Shown: one piece after another, positions 24,739-36,417 of the stretch
How positions within the stretch are numbered: position 1 is the stretch's first letter
How the letters are laid out: every line of letters starts with the position of its first letter
NCBI GenBank assembly: GCA_951804985.1
Contig: OX638131.1
Span: forward strand, 104,924,464-104,988,463
Source of the DNA: Dryomyza anilis
Taxonomy: Eukaryota; Arthropoda; Insecta; Diptera; Dryomyzidae
DNA: 64,000 bases
Direction: 5' to 3'
Notes under the pieces: model-generated
Databases searched by the model: none
Seen by the model: only the letters and a program-made list of their open reading frames with translations
Told to the model about the DNA's origin: nothing
Program-made: the position numbers and the translations under genes

Positions 24739-25059
24739 GTAGCTGCGGTAGCTCAGTGGTTAGTGCGTTGGACTTCGAGCCGAAAGGACCCCGGTTCAAG
24801 CCTGGACTGGGGCTAACAACATCTTTTCATAGAAACATTTTTTTTCTGTACCGCGCTACCTCTCGTCAGTAAATGGCAAACCTACGAGAGTAAAACCATT
24901 GCCTATGAAAAGCTCTCACCCTCCGTTCGGATTCGGCAATAAACTGTAGGTACCACCACTTTGAGTACAAATATAACACGCACAGCTCAAAATGGTGAGA
25001 GAGCTCGGCCGAAGTTCTATACAGGACTGTAGCGCCAAACTATTATATTATTATTATTA
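24739..25059 (+). mobile_element. tRNA-derived SINE, copy B (complete)
   Basis: Full copy of about 321 bp. The A-box lies in GGTAGCTCAGTGGTTAG and the B-box-like word is GGTTCAAGCC. The body carries ACCTCTCGTCAGTAAATGGC and the tail is (ATT)n. Perfect 13-bp target duplications TTTGTAATATATT lie at 24726-24738 and 25060-25072. The head is not a functional tRNA: the 5' GCCGCGG has no complementary acceptor strand after the T-arm-like part. This is the best reference copy here. Confidence 0.93.
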
Positions 25060-25072
25060 TTTGTAATATATT

Positions 25073-26039
25073 TATTTTTTTAATTTTGTTTAAATATATT
25101 TTTTTTATAATAAAAGAATATATTAAAAAAAAAATTGTTTAAAAGCAATTTTTTTTGAAATTAAATAGTGATGATCAAAAATTTCTTGTTCTTGCATCTT
25201 CTTCTTGATCTTTCACTTTGTAGTGTACCTCAAATCTGCTGATTTTTTTGAAAGTGCAACAACAACAGAAATGCGAATAAAGCAGCATCCAAGCTTTTGA
25301 TAGAATATTTGCAGGGACATTTTTTGTACCGCATAGCAGGATAGCAACAAAGAGTTGACGTTGTGAAAGTGCCTAGTATACCACGACTCGGAGCCTCCAG
25401 TGTATCGAACAATTCTGGAAGTGGCTTCGTTATTATATCGAAACTAATTTTTATTGATTTTTGAATTCAATTGGTACATGCCTTTCTGGTACATGCCCTC
25501 TTTCGTCCGCTGGATACAATTTTGAATAATATGCAGGTCTGAATAGTTGGAACACCCTTTTGCGTTCAAGTAATGTCAGTGTCCGCAACAGTTAGGTCAA
25601 TTTCATTATTATAAAAGCAACGATTTTCGTTTCTTTGTTAATAAATGTTAGAACTTATGATTGTGACTCGTTTTCAATTTTAAAAATAAGGTCACCAGGT
25701 GTTCAGTGCCCTTTTCTTTATGGCTGTATTTACTTTCGTTTAAAATAAATAGAGTGGACATTATTTTTTATATTTTATGTTAATTTCACTTTATTTCATT
25801 AAAAATAAATGTATGAAAATAGTAAGCTTTGAATTTTTATTTTTTATTTATTTTTGTTTTTGATGTCAGAAAAATGTTCGTTCAGAAATAAAAAAAAATT
25901 TAAAGACATGATAAGTTCGTAGACTCATTTTCGAAAACTATTTTGTTTAAATTGAAATTGAATATGAAAATAATATACGAGAAATTAATATAGAGTACCC
26001 AGTAGGAGCAACTGACAGAAAATATTTATATATAATAAA
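25073..26039. other. Intergenic, no gene seen
   Basis: AT-rich. 25220-25440 is GC-richer and shares a short diverged segment with the 261-bp tandem unit at 15.3 kb. No coding evidence. Confidence 0.4.
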
Positions 26040-26356
26040 AAATATAATTTTTAATTAATGATGCAGATCGATTGGTGCTTTAAAAACAAACAATAAATGC
26101 CTTCACACTACTATTTTATCTCATACCAATAAATAGTTATGTCGTAAAAGGAAACATTCGCCCTTTTGGCATGACAAGATTTTCAATTTTTCAAATTCGC
26201 CCTTTTGGTTTTGACTTTTGTGGCTAGAAATATCCAACAAAATGACACGCGATTTTGGCACAACATACTTGAGGAAAAACTACATTCAAAAATGTAAAAA
26301 AAACGCAAATGTCAAGAATTGCTCTTTCACCCCTTTGGCATGACAGTGACGATATA
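26040..26356. mobile_element. TIR element fragment (CCAAAAGGGCGAA family)
   Basis: Ends in GGCATGACAGTGACGATATA and contains TTCGCCCTTTTGGCATGACA and a shared TGAGGAAAAACTACA segment. It matches the right half of the element at 39067-39773; the left end is missing or decayed. Confidence 0.7.
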
Positions 26357-27079
26357 TAGATGACGCAATTCGTAACGAGAAACCTCATTATTTCGGTTCG
26401 ATATCGGCCGACTGTTTTGGTTGGAATTTTCCTTTATTAGCATTGCGAGAAATGGCATCGATATCGGAAAACTTCTTCGACATTTTGAAACATTTTCGTT
26501 GCGATATCGAACCAGTTTAGTATATTGGGAGTGTGTATACGCAACGTAATTTGTTATTGTTGTATTCTCTTCTTTCTGTTAGTGTTCGCTATGTATCGTT
26601 TGAGTTTGTGTTCGCAAAGATATATGTTACCTTGCAAGATATTATTTGTACGTGTAGCATACGGATTTTTTTAATCTTTGACGAAAACAGAAATATGTCT
26701 ATACGAAATATTCCTTTTATTTATTATAAAATGAACATATACATTCATTTTATAATAGCTTTGAGATTTTTAATTGTCTCGTCAACATCACTTGATTTAT
26801 ACAATTATTTTTTATTAGTTAATTCTTGTTAAAATATAATTAAAATTTTTATGTTATTCGATTTTTTTTTGTTAGTAACATAATTTATTTTTTGTTGAAG
26901 AAATTGAAAATATGGAAAATAAGTAACTTAAATACAATAAGTGTTCAAATTCTATTCGTTTTCATAATTAATATGTAGTTTAAGATATTTGTCGTCGATC
27001 TTATATTTAAAATTTTGCAAAATGCTTGCAAGAGCAAGAGCAAGAAATGTATTGCAAGAACAAAACCAAGAACAAGATC
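26357..27079. other. Intergenic, no gene seen
   Basis: Contains GATATCG-rich words at 26400-26515 similar in flavour to 46.45-46.95 kb. The 99-codon frame at 26533-26832 is hydrophobic but has no recognisable family. Confidence 0.4.
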
Positions 27080-27168
27080 ATATCAATATGATGAATCTGG
27101 TAGTTGGAGAAAAATTCATAATATTTATGAATAAATTCATAATGTTGATGAATTTTTTATTCTGTGTA
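27080..27168. mobile_element. Foldback-family terminal fragment
   Basis: ATGATGAATCTGGTAGTTGG through TTTTTTATTCTGTGTA matches the right terminus of the element at 9619-10852. This is a solo end of about 90 bp. Confidence 0.75.
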
Positions 27169-28400
27169 GTAACAAGCCCAACATAATTAGATAATGATCT
27201 ATTCTACCCTAATAGGGTATATATTGATTTTAAGTTGGCATAGAATTTTGCCTTTCGATCATTAATAGTTATACTGACTACTCCTTTAAAAAATAAAAAG
27301 TATTTGTGTTTCGATACTCAGCTATAGTTGTTTTGAATTTTGAATTTCCCAATAATGATGGTTTTTAAAATATACCAAAAGCTTAATTTAGTCTAAATTA
27401 TACGGAAAAATTGCATGTTCCATATGTACAATTTATATTTAAATCAATATAAAAACCATTCTGCTGATATTTTTAGATGTGCAAGGCACAAAATCGTTTC
27501 TCAAAGACATCAAAGCTTCAATCCGCCAACTACCGAGGACTCTTTAAATAAAAATCTACAAAGTGGTTGGGCCAAATATTGTTTCGCTTTTAAAACAATT
27601 ATGCCGCTGTTTTACAAGATATGTATTGATCGATATATATCCCTTTGGCTATTTGATCTTTTGCCGACAAAGCTAAAATATTGACATTTTGAAAGGTAAA
27701 TAAAAAAAACCGTATACGATTGATATATGCGTTTGATCGAGCGGAATCATCATCAACATCCTCATTATTGGGTTTGCTACTGCTGGTTGTTCCTTACAAA
27801 TAAATAAACATTGAAATTTTATAGGGCCGGTCGAGATCCAGAGTTTGAGTGACTCAGGCAGTAGCAGCGTGCACAGTGCTAGTTTAACAATCAATTGTTG
27901 ATTTATTTGAAGTCATCAGTAGTGAGATTTATTAGGGCCAAAAATGTTTGTTTGATCAACGTTTAAATTTTGGTATAAAAAGTTGATTTTATTTGGTTTG
28001 AAATAAATATATATGTACGTGTGTGTAATGCACCAAAGAGTTTTGCAAAAAATTCCAAGAATTTTTCAGTGTTTTAGATGTGGCATGTGCTAAAGATTTT
28101 AAGTAATTGGAAAACCGCCATACACAAAGATAAAGAAATGTTTACAGAAAATGTATTTTTTTTTTAATTTTTGTAATAAGCATTATTTTATGTTAATTAT
28201 AATTAATTTGTTTTCGATAACAATTTAATAAATTATAATATAGTTGTGACAACAATTTTCCTTTAAACAATTCATTTTATTTAATTGTACTGTTTTTATT
28301 ATTTATTTTTTTGATAAGTGTTACCCAATTAAGATCTATTATTAATCATAATACATAATTTAATTTTTAAAATGATTGATTTTCGGAGGTTTCTGACAAA
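27169..28400. other. Intergenic, no gene seen
   Basis: AT-rich. Small frames at 27415-27894 have no recognisable features. Confidence 0.45.
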
Positions 28401-29110
28401 ATTGTTAAAATAACAATTTTGAAGAAAGTTCGAAAAAAGAATTGATAAAAAACATTTATTCGAAAAAATCAATAATGTTCGAAAATTTTCGAAAAAAAAA
28501 AATTGTGAAAAAACATTTTTGTGCGGCAAGATCAACGCAATATTTGGAAATAACCACACATTTTATTCGACTGAAACAGCAATGTTCGAAAATTTTCTAA
28601 AAAAAAAATCTTTAAAAAAAAATGTTGGACGACAAAATCCACGCAAAATTTTGAAGAAATTTCGAAAAAAAAATGGAAAAACATTTTTGAGCGGAAAAAT
28701 CAACGCAACGTTCGAAAATAACGACAAATTTTATTCAACAAAAATAACAATGTTTGAAAATTAAAAAAAAAAAAAAAAATTAAAAATGTTCGTAATATTT
28801 CTAAAAAATAATTTCGAACGACAAAAACAACACAACGAAATCACCATTTTCAAAAGAAAAATCATTCGATAAAAACAAAATTTGATAAACAAATTTTTGG
28901 ACGATAATAACAATGCAAATGGACAAAAACAACAATGTTCGAAAAATTTCGAAAAATAAATATCTTTGAAAAAAAATGTTGGACTACAAAAACAGCACAA
29001 TGGTCGAAAATAACCATTTAAAAAAAAAAAAAAAAAAAATTATACGACAAAAACAACAAAGCTGAAAAATTTCGAAAAAAATGATGTTAAAAAAATGTAG
29101 ATTACAATAA
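28401..29110. repeat. Degenerate A-rich repeat with TTCGAAAA words
   Basis: Irregular repeats of about 60-130 bp built from ACGACAAAAACAACAATG, GTTCGAAAATTTTCGAAAAA and long A-runs. The open frames on both strands (28329-29000) are read-throughs of this low-complexity DNA. Confidence 0.6.
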
Positions 29111-29329
29111 CAACAAATTTTTATGTTTCATAATTAATTTTTGCAAATAATTCCCTATAAATAGACCAATTAAATTTTCTGTCTAGTAACAGCCATTAAC
29201 GAAAGACCTATATTTTTTAAAATAAAAAGTATCTCTCAAACAAAGAATTTTATATTTTTTGAAAAACAAAATCTCAGTGAAAAACCAAATGAAAATAAAT
29301 GTTTTTTTTTGGAATATCTACTAAGATCC

Positions 29330-29470
29330 ACAGCACTCAGAAAGATTATATCCATTGTACTGTGAAATCTATTCCCTACGATTTGTGGTTAATATCACCA
29401 CGAGCGGCCATACCCAAGCCGGGATTCGAACCCTGGACTGCTGAGGCCGGCAAAATAAAGGTTAATAGTT
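29330..29470 (-). mobile_element. tRNA-like SINE fragment, 5'-truncated
   Basis: On the - strand a canonical B-box sits in GGGTTCGAATCCCGGCTTGG, within a T-arm-like inverted context, followed by ATGGCCGCTCGTGGTGATAT. No A-box is visible upstream. It differs in sequence from the other SINE family, so it is a second tRNA-derived lineage. Confidence 0.5.
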
Positions 29471-30165
29471 ATTTCTGATTTCTGATTTGTATTATTTGTT
29501 TGATCGACATATTATTTTGCAAATTTTAGTCCGTTGTTATGAAAAAAACAACAATTTGTCATAAAAGACTATTTTATTAAGAAAATGTATACGAGAAACA
29601 GTGTATAGTATATATTAATCTTTATAAGAAATATGGAAGTACTTTTCCGATTAATGAAATGTATTAAATTCTTTAAAAGTGTTTGCAATAAAGATATGTA
29701 TGTATGTTTGCAATACATGTAAAAAAAATATGTTAGCAGCAAATATAATAACAATTCGAATTCATAGAGCACCTTATGACCAGATGGCATGATGAGGTGC
29801 TAATTGCACGTTTTTCTATTATATTATATTATTAATATTTATTGAAAATACTGCTTCGTTTGTCACAATTCTGTTCTTCATTTATTTTGATTACAATCTT
29901 TATATGTTTTTTGCAAATAATGTTATATTTCCGTTAAATGTTAAAATGCTTATTGATTGTGTTTGCAATAAAGAACTATTAAAACATGACTGTATTGCTA
30001 ATATTAATGAAGAAAAAAATCCATTTTTCAAAATAACGCAGTAATTTTTATAATCATATTTTTGATAACAATCTTAATATGTTTACTGCAAACATTGGTT
30101 TTCGCTATATATAAAATTAATAGTTTATATTTTTTTTTAAATACTATTTAAAAATATTGTATTAC
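29471..30165. other. Intergenic, AT-rich
   Basis: No gene or clear element. Confidence 0.45.
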
Positions 30166-30372
30166 TACACCCAGAAAAAATACCATATAAATAATTTTTT
30201 TTTTTTGCTATTAAAAATAGTCAATAGGATAATTTATTATTTTAGTCGAAAAATACCATGACATTGCCATTGAGTTTATAAGAAAAGATTTATTTTTTGC
30301 ATACTATTAAATTTATAATTGTTCTATTGACCAATTTTAATGGGAACTTGAGGGAATTTTTTTCTGGGTGTA
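30166..30372. mobile_element. Short TA-flanked MITE
   Basis: The ends TA|CACCCAGAAAAAAT and TTTTTTTCTGGGTG|TA are inverted over at least 14 bp, and the element is 207 bp. The internal CTATTGACCAATTTTAATGG is shared with 21020-21041 in the larger element, so the two belong to one family. Confidence 0.8.
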
Positions 30373-30907
30373 ATAAATGAGAATAAAAATTCAGATACCA
30401 ATCAAAATTACGCATTTATTTTTAACAAATAATTCAACACTACATAATTTAGTTTATACAAATTATACATTTTAACCTTAATATATAATCCTATATCATA
30501 TCCTATATACATATAATAAATCTATTTGATGGTTTGTCCGTTTGTTGGTTTGTCCGTTTGTAGGTTTGTCCGTTTGTTGGTTTGTTTGTTCCGCTTCTCC
30601 GTCTAAACGACTGATCCGATTTTCTTGAAATTTTTACCACAAATGGTCTGGAAGGAATGATAGGCTATATATGGACGGGATTGGACAAAGAGGCGTGGCA
30701 CCTCCTATACAACATAATTTTCAATACGATATAACTCGGCACTATCACGAGCTACGAACATGAATCAAAAAAATTCAAATACAAAAAGATCTAAAAGCAG
30801 GAACACAAAAGCACAAAAAAAGGCAAAAATACAAAATCAATGCAATAACATAAAACTAAAATCCAAACTAAAGGAAAAACAAAAAAAGGGAAGATAAAGA
30901 AAAACGA

Positions 30908-31290
30908 ACTAACCACACTAAAACTCAGGCCAATAAAATTCACCACACTAACATTCACCACACTAAAATTCACCACACTAAAACTCACCACACTAAAACT
31001 CACCACACTAAAATTCACCACACTAAAACTCACCACAAAAAATTCACCACACTAAAATTTGCCACACTAAAATTTGCCACACTAAAACTCTCCACACTGA
31101 AATTCACTACACTAAAACTTACCACAATAAAATTCACTACAGAAAAATTCACCATAATAAAACTCATCACAATAAAATTAATCACACTTAAACTCACCAC
31201 ACTTAAAATTCACCACACTAAAACTTACCACACTAAAACTCTCCACACTAAATTGACCACACTAAAACTCACCACACCAAAATTCACCAC
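30908..31290. repeat. 15-bp minisatellite (CACCACACTAAAATT)
   Basis: Roughly 20 or more tandem units of CACCACACTAAAAYT with scattered changes, inside the Helitron-like element. On the - strand it reads as a repetitive hydrophobic peptide (FSVVNFSVVS), which I treat as spurious. Confidence 0.85.
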
Positions 31291-31299
31291 ACCTAAACT

Positions 31300-31545
31300 T
31301 TTACTGGGAAAAACTCTACGGGGAAGAATTATACGGGATAAATTCTACCGGGAACAATCCTCCCGGGATGAATTCTACGGGAAGAATTCTACAGGGAAGA
31401 ATTCTAATGGAAGAATTCTACCGGGAATAATTCTACCGGGAATAATTCTACGGGAAAGCGTTATATGGAGAAGAATTTTACGGCGAAGATTTCTACTGGG
31501 AAGAATTCTACGGCGAAATATTCTACTGGGATGCGCAGTCTGAAA
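31300..31545. repeat. Minisatellite II-like array (GGGAAGAATTCTAC)
   Basis: Tandem units of about 15-17 bp around GGGAAGAATTCTACG, directly after the 15-bp minisatellite. The GAAGAATT core is shared in reverse complement (AATTCTTC) with the arrays at 16.9-18.6 and 52-54 kb. Confidence 0.75.
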
Positions 31546-32002
31546 AAGAATTGTCTTTCAGAAAAGTTGTTTTGGCGAGAATTATTATTTGATTACTACT
31601 TTTATAAAACCCATAAAAACTTCCACAGCGAAGCACGGCCCTCTAATATAAATAAAAATGTTTTTTATATTAATAAAATCGATTCATATCTTTGAATTCA
31701 CAATATCTTGGCACGAGTCGTGCACGGGTCCAGCAACTATATAATATATTATTGTATTTAAATCTCTCTCTGTGATGATTTTTCTAATTCAATAGTATAG
31801 TTAATTTATTATTGTGATGCCTTTAAAAATGCTAATCTTAGAATTCTTATCAGTTTAGACTTCTTGCTTTTAAAATACTTTTTGCTTAGGCAGTATTTAA
31901 AACAAACATTCTAATATAGTCGATGAAAGTGAACGGTTCGGTTCGTTGATTGCAAAGAATTCTTCAGAAAAATTTTTGTATTTATATGTAATATTGCTAA
32001 AT

Positions 32003-33537
32003 ATGATAAGCACAGCATTGTCTTTGGAAGCCATAGTAATGGCTATGACATGTCTTTGTTCGACACGAGATGATGGCGTGAATTATTTTAATCCCGTAAT
32101 TGTCGGAGGTTCTAGTAACTCAAATATGGTTAGTGCTTATAGGGGAAGTGATGATATTCGATTGTAATTCAAATATTTGAGATCAATGTTACATGTTCCA
32201 TGTTTCGATTGAATTTCAGCTAAATTTATAATACCAGTTTTTAAAAATTCGATATCACAATACAAGCAAATGTTTCTTAAATTAATTCAAAACACTTGCT
32301 TTGATTTGAACGATTTGAATTCTTTTGAAAAACCATTTTTGGTTTAAGAATCAATTTTAAAAAACGATTTTTATAAATGTTTCTACAAATTCAATAGGAA
32401 TTCGATGAAATGCTGATACACATTCGTAAAATAGAATTGCATTCGTTCCACATAATATGAATTTAATTCAAATATCATTAAATTGCATTGCAAATTGATT
32501 TTTGAAACAGGAATAATCAAAATCGATTGAATAAATTTATGTTTTCAGAGTTATATGTTGCCTACAGAAATAAATGTGTTCAAAACTAAGTAATATCATT
32601 TAAATATATAAATGTCAGATATTCTTATAATTCTAAAATTATTTTAGATTAATCGGTTTGGAAAAAATAATAAATGATATACGCACGGAGCAGCAACAGA
32701 TTTTGGAGGCTGTAAAAAAGAGGTGAATTTTACAAATTATAATGATTTTCCGATTTTTTACAAATTCACGTACTAAAAGAATATAATGCCAGTTCAACTA
32801 TAGGCACCCATTCGACGCACGATATTGAAAACCATTGTCCCACCGAACCAGCTCAAGATACTGTAATAGTTCTATTGCATGTGCCCAACTATCCCAAAGT
32901 ATTTCCGATTCCCTGCAATCGTAATCATCTCGGCGCTGGTTGGATGATTGTGCAACAACGTTTCGATGGTGGTGTCAACTTTTTTCGTTCTTGGCAGGAA
33001 TATCAGGTCGGGTTTGGACCAAATTTAAATGGCGAATTCTTTATTGGTTTGGAACGTTTGTACGCATTGACAACGATGCCTTCGAAATCAACGGAACTAC
33101 TTATTATTTTGGAGGATTTTGATAAAGATCGTCGTTATGCGCATTTTGATTCTTTTGAGATCGGTAATGCAAATGAGCAATATGCATTGAAAAGACTGGG
33201 TACTTATAGCGGTAATGCTGGTGACTCTTTGAGGGTACATGTCGGCAACAAGTTTAGTACTTTTGATCGTGACAATGATATATATGGTGGCAATTGTGCG
33301 ATTGAGTACACGGGAGCCTGGTGGTATGGCGAGTGTTTGGTGAGGTTTGTATATGTGGCAATTGGTAAAATGTGGCAATTTATATTAATATTTTTTATTT
33401 TTAGCAATCTAAATGGACAGTATTTGAATGGCACGGTGGCAAAGGATAAATATGCACGCGGCATGAGCTGGACTACTTTTCGAGATTTGGAGTATTCGCT
33501 GAAATCGGTGCAAATAATGATACGAATAAAACAATAA
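32003..33537 (+). CDS. Fibrinogen-related secreted protein (FReD), four exons
   Basis: Proposed exons are 32003-32163, 32648-32722, 32793-33344 and 33405-33537, giving 306 residues with phase-consistent GT-AG introns. Exon 1 gives a short hydrophobic start (weak signal peptide). Exon 2 encodes a small coiled-coil-like segment (LIGLEKIINDIRTEQQQILE). Exons 3 and 4 encode a full-length fibrinogen C-terminal domain (about residues 94-306). Seen motifs are GAGWMIVQQRFDGGVNFFRS, the calcium-loop motif FSTFDRDND (233-241), the Cys pair 247/260 around GAWWY, SNLNGQY and MSWTTF. In the family such domains bind sugars or microbial surfaces, often in insect immunity; the ligand here is unknown. AATAAA follows at 33546. 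Exons 3-4 are secure; exons 1-2 are inferred from phase. Its closest annotated relatives are probably angiopoietin- or ficolin-like fly FReDs. Confidence 0.88.
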
Positions 33538-33545
33538 ATCAATCG

Positions 33546-33551
33546 AATAAA
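33546..33551 (+). promoter_or_regulatory. Poly(A) signal of the FReD gene
   Basis: AATAAA lies 9 bp after the stop codon. A second AAATAAAT-type word follows near 33568, and satellite array R4 begins at once, so the 3' UTR must be very short or run into the array. Confidence 0.6.
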
Positions 33552-33589
33552 GAAGTATTCAATTTTAAAATAAATATTCTAATACGCAC

Positions 33590-35632
33590 TAAAAATTGAA
33601 TTTCTCGAAATAAAATGTCTTCTTAAAGAAGTCAAATATAAATAAAAACTCAAATTTTCACATAAATTCAATTTTCACTAGAAATTCTAATTTGCACAGA
33701 TAATTAAATTTTTCACTAAAAATTCAAATTTTCGCTAAAAATTCAATTTTTCACTAAAAATTCAATTTTTCACTAATAATTCAATTTTTCACTAAAAATT
33801 CAATTTTTCACTAAAAATTCAATTTTCACTAAAAATTCAAATTTTCGCTAAAAATTCAATTTTTCACTAAAAATTCAAATTTTTCACTAAAAGTTCAATT
33901 TTTCGCTAAAAGTTCAATTTTCAACTAAAAGTTCAATTTTTCACTAAAAATTCAATTTTTCACTAAAAATTCAATTTTTCACTAAAAATTAAATTTTTCA
34001 CTAAAAATTCAATTTTTCACTAAAAATTCAAATTTTCACTAAAAATTTAAATTTTCACTAAAAATTTAAATTTTCACTAAAAATTCAATTTTTCACTAAA
34101 AATTCAAATTTTTCACTAAAAATTCAAATTTTTCACTAAAAATTCAAATTTTTCACTAAAAACTCAATTTTTCACTAAAAATTCAATTTTTCACTAAAAA
34201 TTCAATTTTTCACTAAAAAATTCAATTTTTCACTAAAAATTCAAATTTTCACTAAACATTCAATTTTTCACTAAAAATTCAATTTTTCACTAAAAATTCA
34301 ATTTTCAACTAATAATTCAAATTTTCACAAAAAATTCAATTGTTCACTAAAAATTCAATTTTTTACTAAACATTCAATTTTTCACTAATAATTCAATTTT
34401 TCACTAAAAATTCAATTTTTCACTAAAAATTCAAATTTTCACTAAAAATTCAATTTTTCACTAAAAATTCAAATTTTCACTAAAAATTCAATTTTTCACT
34501 AAAAATTCAATTTTTCACTAAAAATTCAATTTTTCACTAAAAATTCAATTGTTCACTGAAAATTCAATTTTTCACTAAAAGTTAAAATTTTTCACAAAAA
34601 ATTAAATTTTTCACTAAAAATTCAATTTTTCACAAAAAATTAAATTTTTCACTAAAAATTCAATTTTTCACTAAAAATTCAATTTTTCACTAAAAATTCA
34701 ATTTTTCACTAAAAATTCAATTTTTCACTAAAAATTCAATTTTTCACTAAAAATTCAATTTTTCACTAAAAATTCAATTTTTCACTAAATTTTCACTAAG
34801 AATTCAATTTCTCACTAAAAATTCTATATTTTAATATAAATTCAATTTTTCACTAAAAATTCAATTTTTCACTAAAAATTCAATTTTTCACTACAAATTA
34901 AATATTTCACTACAAAATCAATTTTTCAATAAAAATTCAATTTTTCACTAAAAATTCAATTTTTCACCAAAAATTCAATTTTTCACTAAAAATTCAATTT
35001 TTCACTAATATTCAATTTTTCACTAAAAATTCAATTTTTCACTAAAAAGTAAATTTTTCACTAAAAATTTATTTTTTCACTAAAAATTCAATTTTTCACT
35101 AAAAATTCTATATTTTACTAAAAATTCAATATTTCACTAAAAATTCAATAATTCACTAAAAATTTAATATTTCACTAAAAATTCAATATTTCACTAAAAA
35201 ATTAAATAATTCACTAAAAATTCAATTTTTCACTAAAAATTCAATTTTGCACTAAAAATTCATTTTTCACTAAAAATTCAATTTTTCACTAAAAATTCAA
35301 TTTTTCACTAAAAATTCAATTGTTCACTAAAAATTCAATTTTTCACTAAAAATTAAATTTTTCACTAGAAATTCAATTTTTCACTAAAAATTCAATTTTT
35401 CACTAAAAATTCAATGTTTCACTAAAATTCAATTTTTCACTAAAAATTCAATTTTTCAGTAAACAATCAATTTTACACTAAAAATTTAATTTTTCACTAA
35501 AAATTCAATTTTTCATTAAAAATTAATTTTTCACTAAAAATTCAATTTTTCACTAAAAATTCAATTTTTCACTAAAAATTCAATTTTTCACTAAAAATTC
35601 AATTTTTATCTTTAAATTCAATTATTTTCTAA
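33590..35632 (-). repeat. 19-bp satellite array R4
   Basis: About 2 kb of AATTTTTCACTAAAAATTC monomers, the reverse-complement orientation, beginning about 50 bp after the FReD stop codon. Variants have AAATTTTCAC, GTTCAC or ATTTCAC cores. It is one of the two longest arrays. Confidence 0.95.
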
Positions 35633-36260
35633 ACTAAATAATTTAAAAAAAAAAAAAATGTTAGAGGATACGGATAGTGATTTTTGTAATTTTACGCAAA
35701 TATTTATTGTAGATGGCATTGAATCTTTTTCGGCTATATTCGCTATATTCTTAAAATACTATGAAACTTACCCTATAACATATTATGGCATCATTTACTG
35801 TGGGGGTTGTAGAACCCTATGTTTTACTTCTTTTGGCTGAGATAAAATCAGATCAGTAAAATGAGATTTGTTGATCTATTCTTTTTACATTATTTGTTTT
35901 AATGGATTAAATACGTGTCGATGCATAAATCACATCAAAAGAAGGCACAGTAATGATTGAGATTTGGAAGAGATAGGCTGAAAAAAGAAATTCAACGTAT
36001 ATTAATATACGAAACACTGATTATAATTAAGAATTTTTAATTTAGATTTGAAAAGATTATATTGAAAAGATGAGTAAAATATCGAATTAAATCTGTGCAA
36101 GGAATATTCCTCTGCATAAATAAAATATTATCATCTATATATTAAGGAAGATGGAACATTTCCGTCTTGTATTGAGTAAAAAGTGTAAAAAAACCGATTC
36201 AAATAACCAATTCGATTTCATTTTTTAAAACATTCTATACAAAAAAAAAAAAAAATTCAG
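35633..36260. other. Intergenic between FReD and cuticle genes
   Basis: No gene seen. The 60-codon frame at 35658-35840 has no recognisable features. An A-run at 36241-36255 lies just beyond the cuticle gene's poly(A) signals. Confidence 0.45.
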
Positions 36261-36262
36261 AA

Positions 36263-36284
36263 TTTATTGCAATAATACTTTATT
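36263..36284 (-). promoter_or_regulatory. Poly(A) signals of the cuticle gene
   Basis: Two AATAAA words on the - strand (TTTATT at 36263-36268 and 36279-36284 on the + strand), about 130-150 bp after the stop codon. Confidence 0.6.
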
Positions 36285-36417
36285 TTGGTGAAAATATATT
36301 ATAAAATTAGTATTTGGTACGTGAAACAGTTTAAAATAAAACAGAAAAACAAAAATAAAATCGCGCACCGCAGTCATTCTCAAGTGACAAAAGGTAAAAA
36401 ACCAATAGTACATTTTT

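Larger units (their letters stand above)
30510..31745 (+). mobile_element. Helitron-like element with internal minisatellites
   Basis: The left part has GGTTTGTCCGTTTG repeats and a conserved-looking block (CGTCTAAACGACTGATCCGA). The right part ends with a short hairpin, GCACGAGTCGTGC (31711-31723), followed by ACGGGTCCAGCAACTAT. A hairpin just upstream of the 3' end and a central tandem repeat are typical of non-autonomous Helitron/Helentron-type elements. The terminal CTRR is not intact here, so the class is tentative and the exact ends are uncertain. Confidence 0.45.

Noticed and set aside
24739..24815. Possible functional tRNA gene
   Set aside because: It has A- and B-box words but no pairing acceptor stem, and it is the head of a SINE with target duplications and two related copies.
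30791..31036. An 81-codon - strand hydrophobic repetitive frame
   Set aside because: It is a read-through of the 15-bp minisatellite in the Helitron-like element.
31946..32002. Extension of FReD exon 1 upstream of the ATG at 32003
   Set aside because: The frame is open back to 31946 but has no ATG there; the ATG at 31923 is in another frame and soon stops.
33097..33542. Two - strand frames of 93 and 112 codons
   Set aside because: They are antisense to the FReD exons and cross its intron; no domain.
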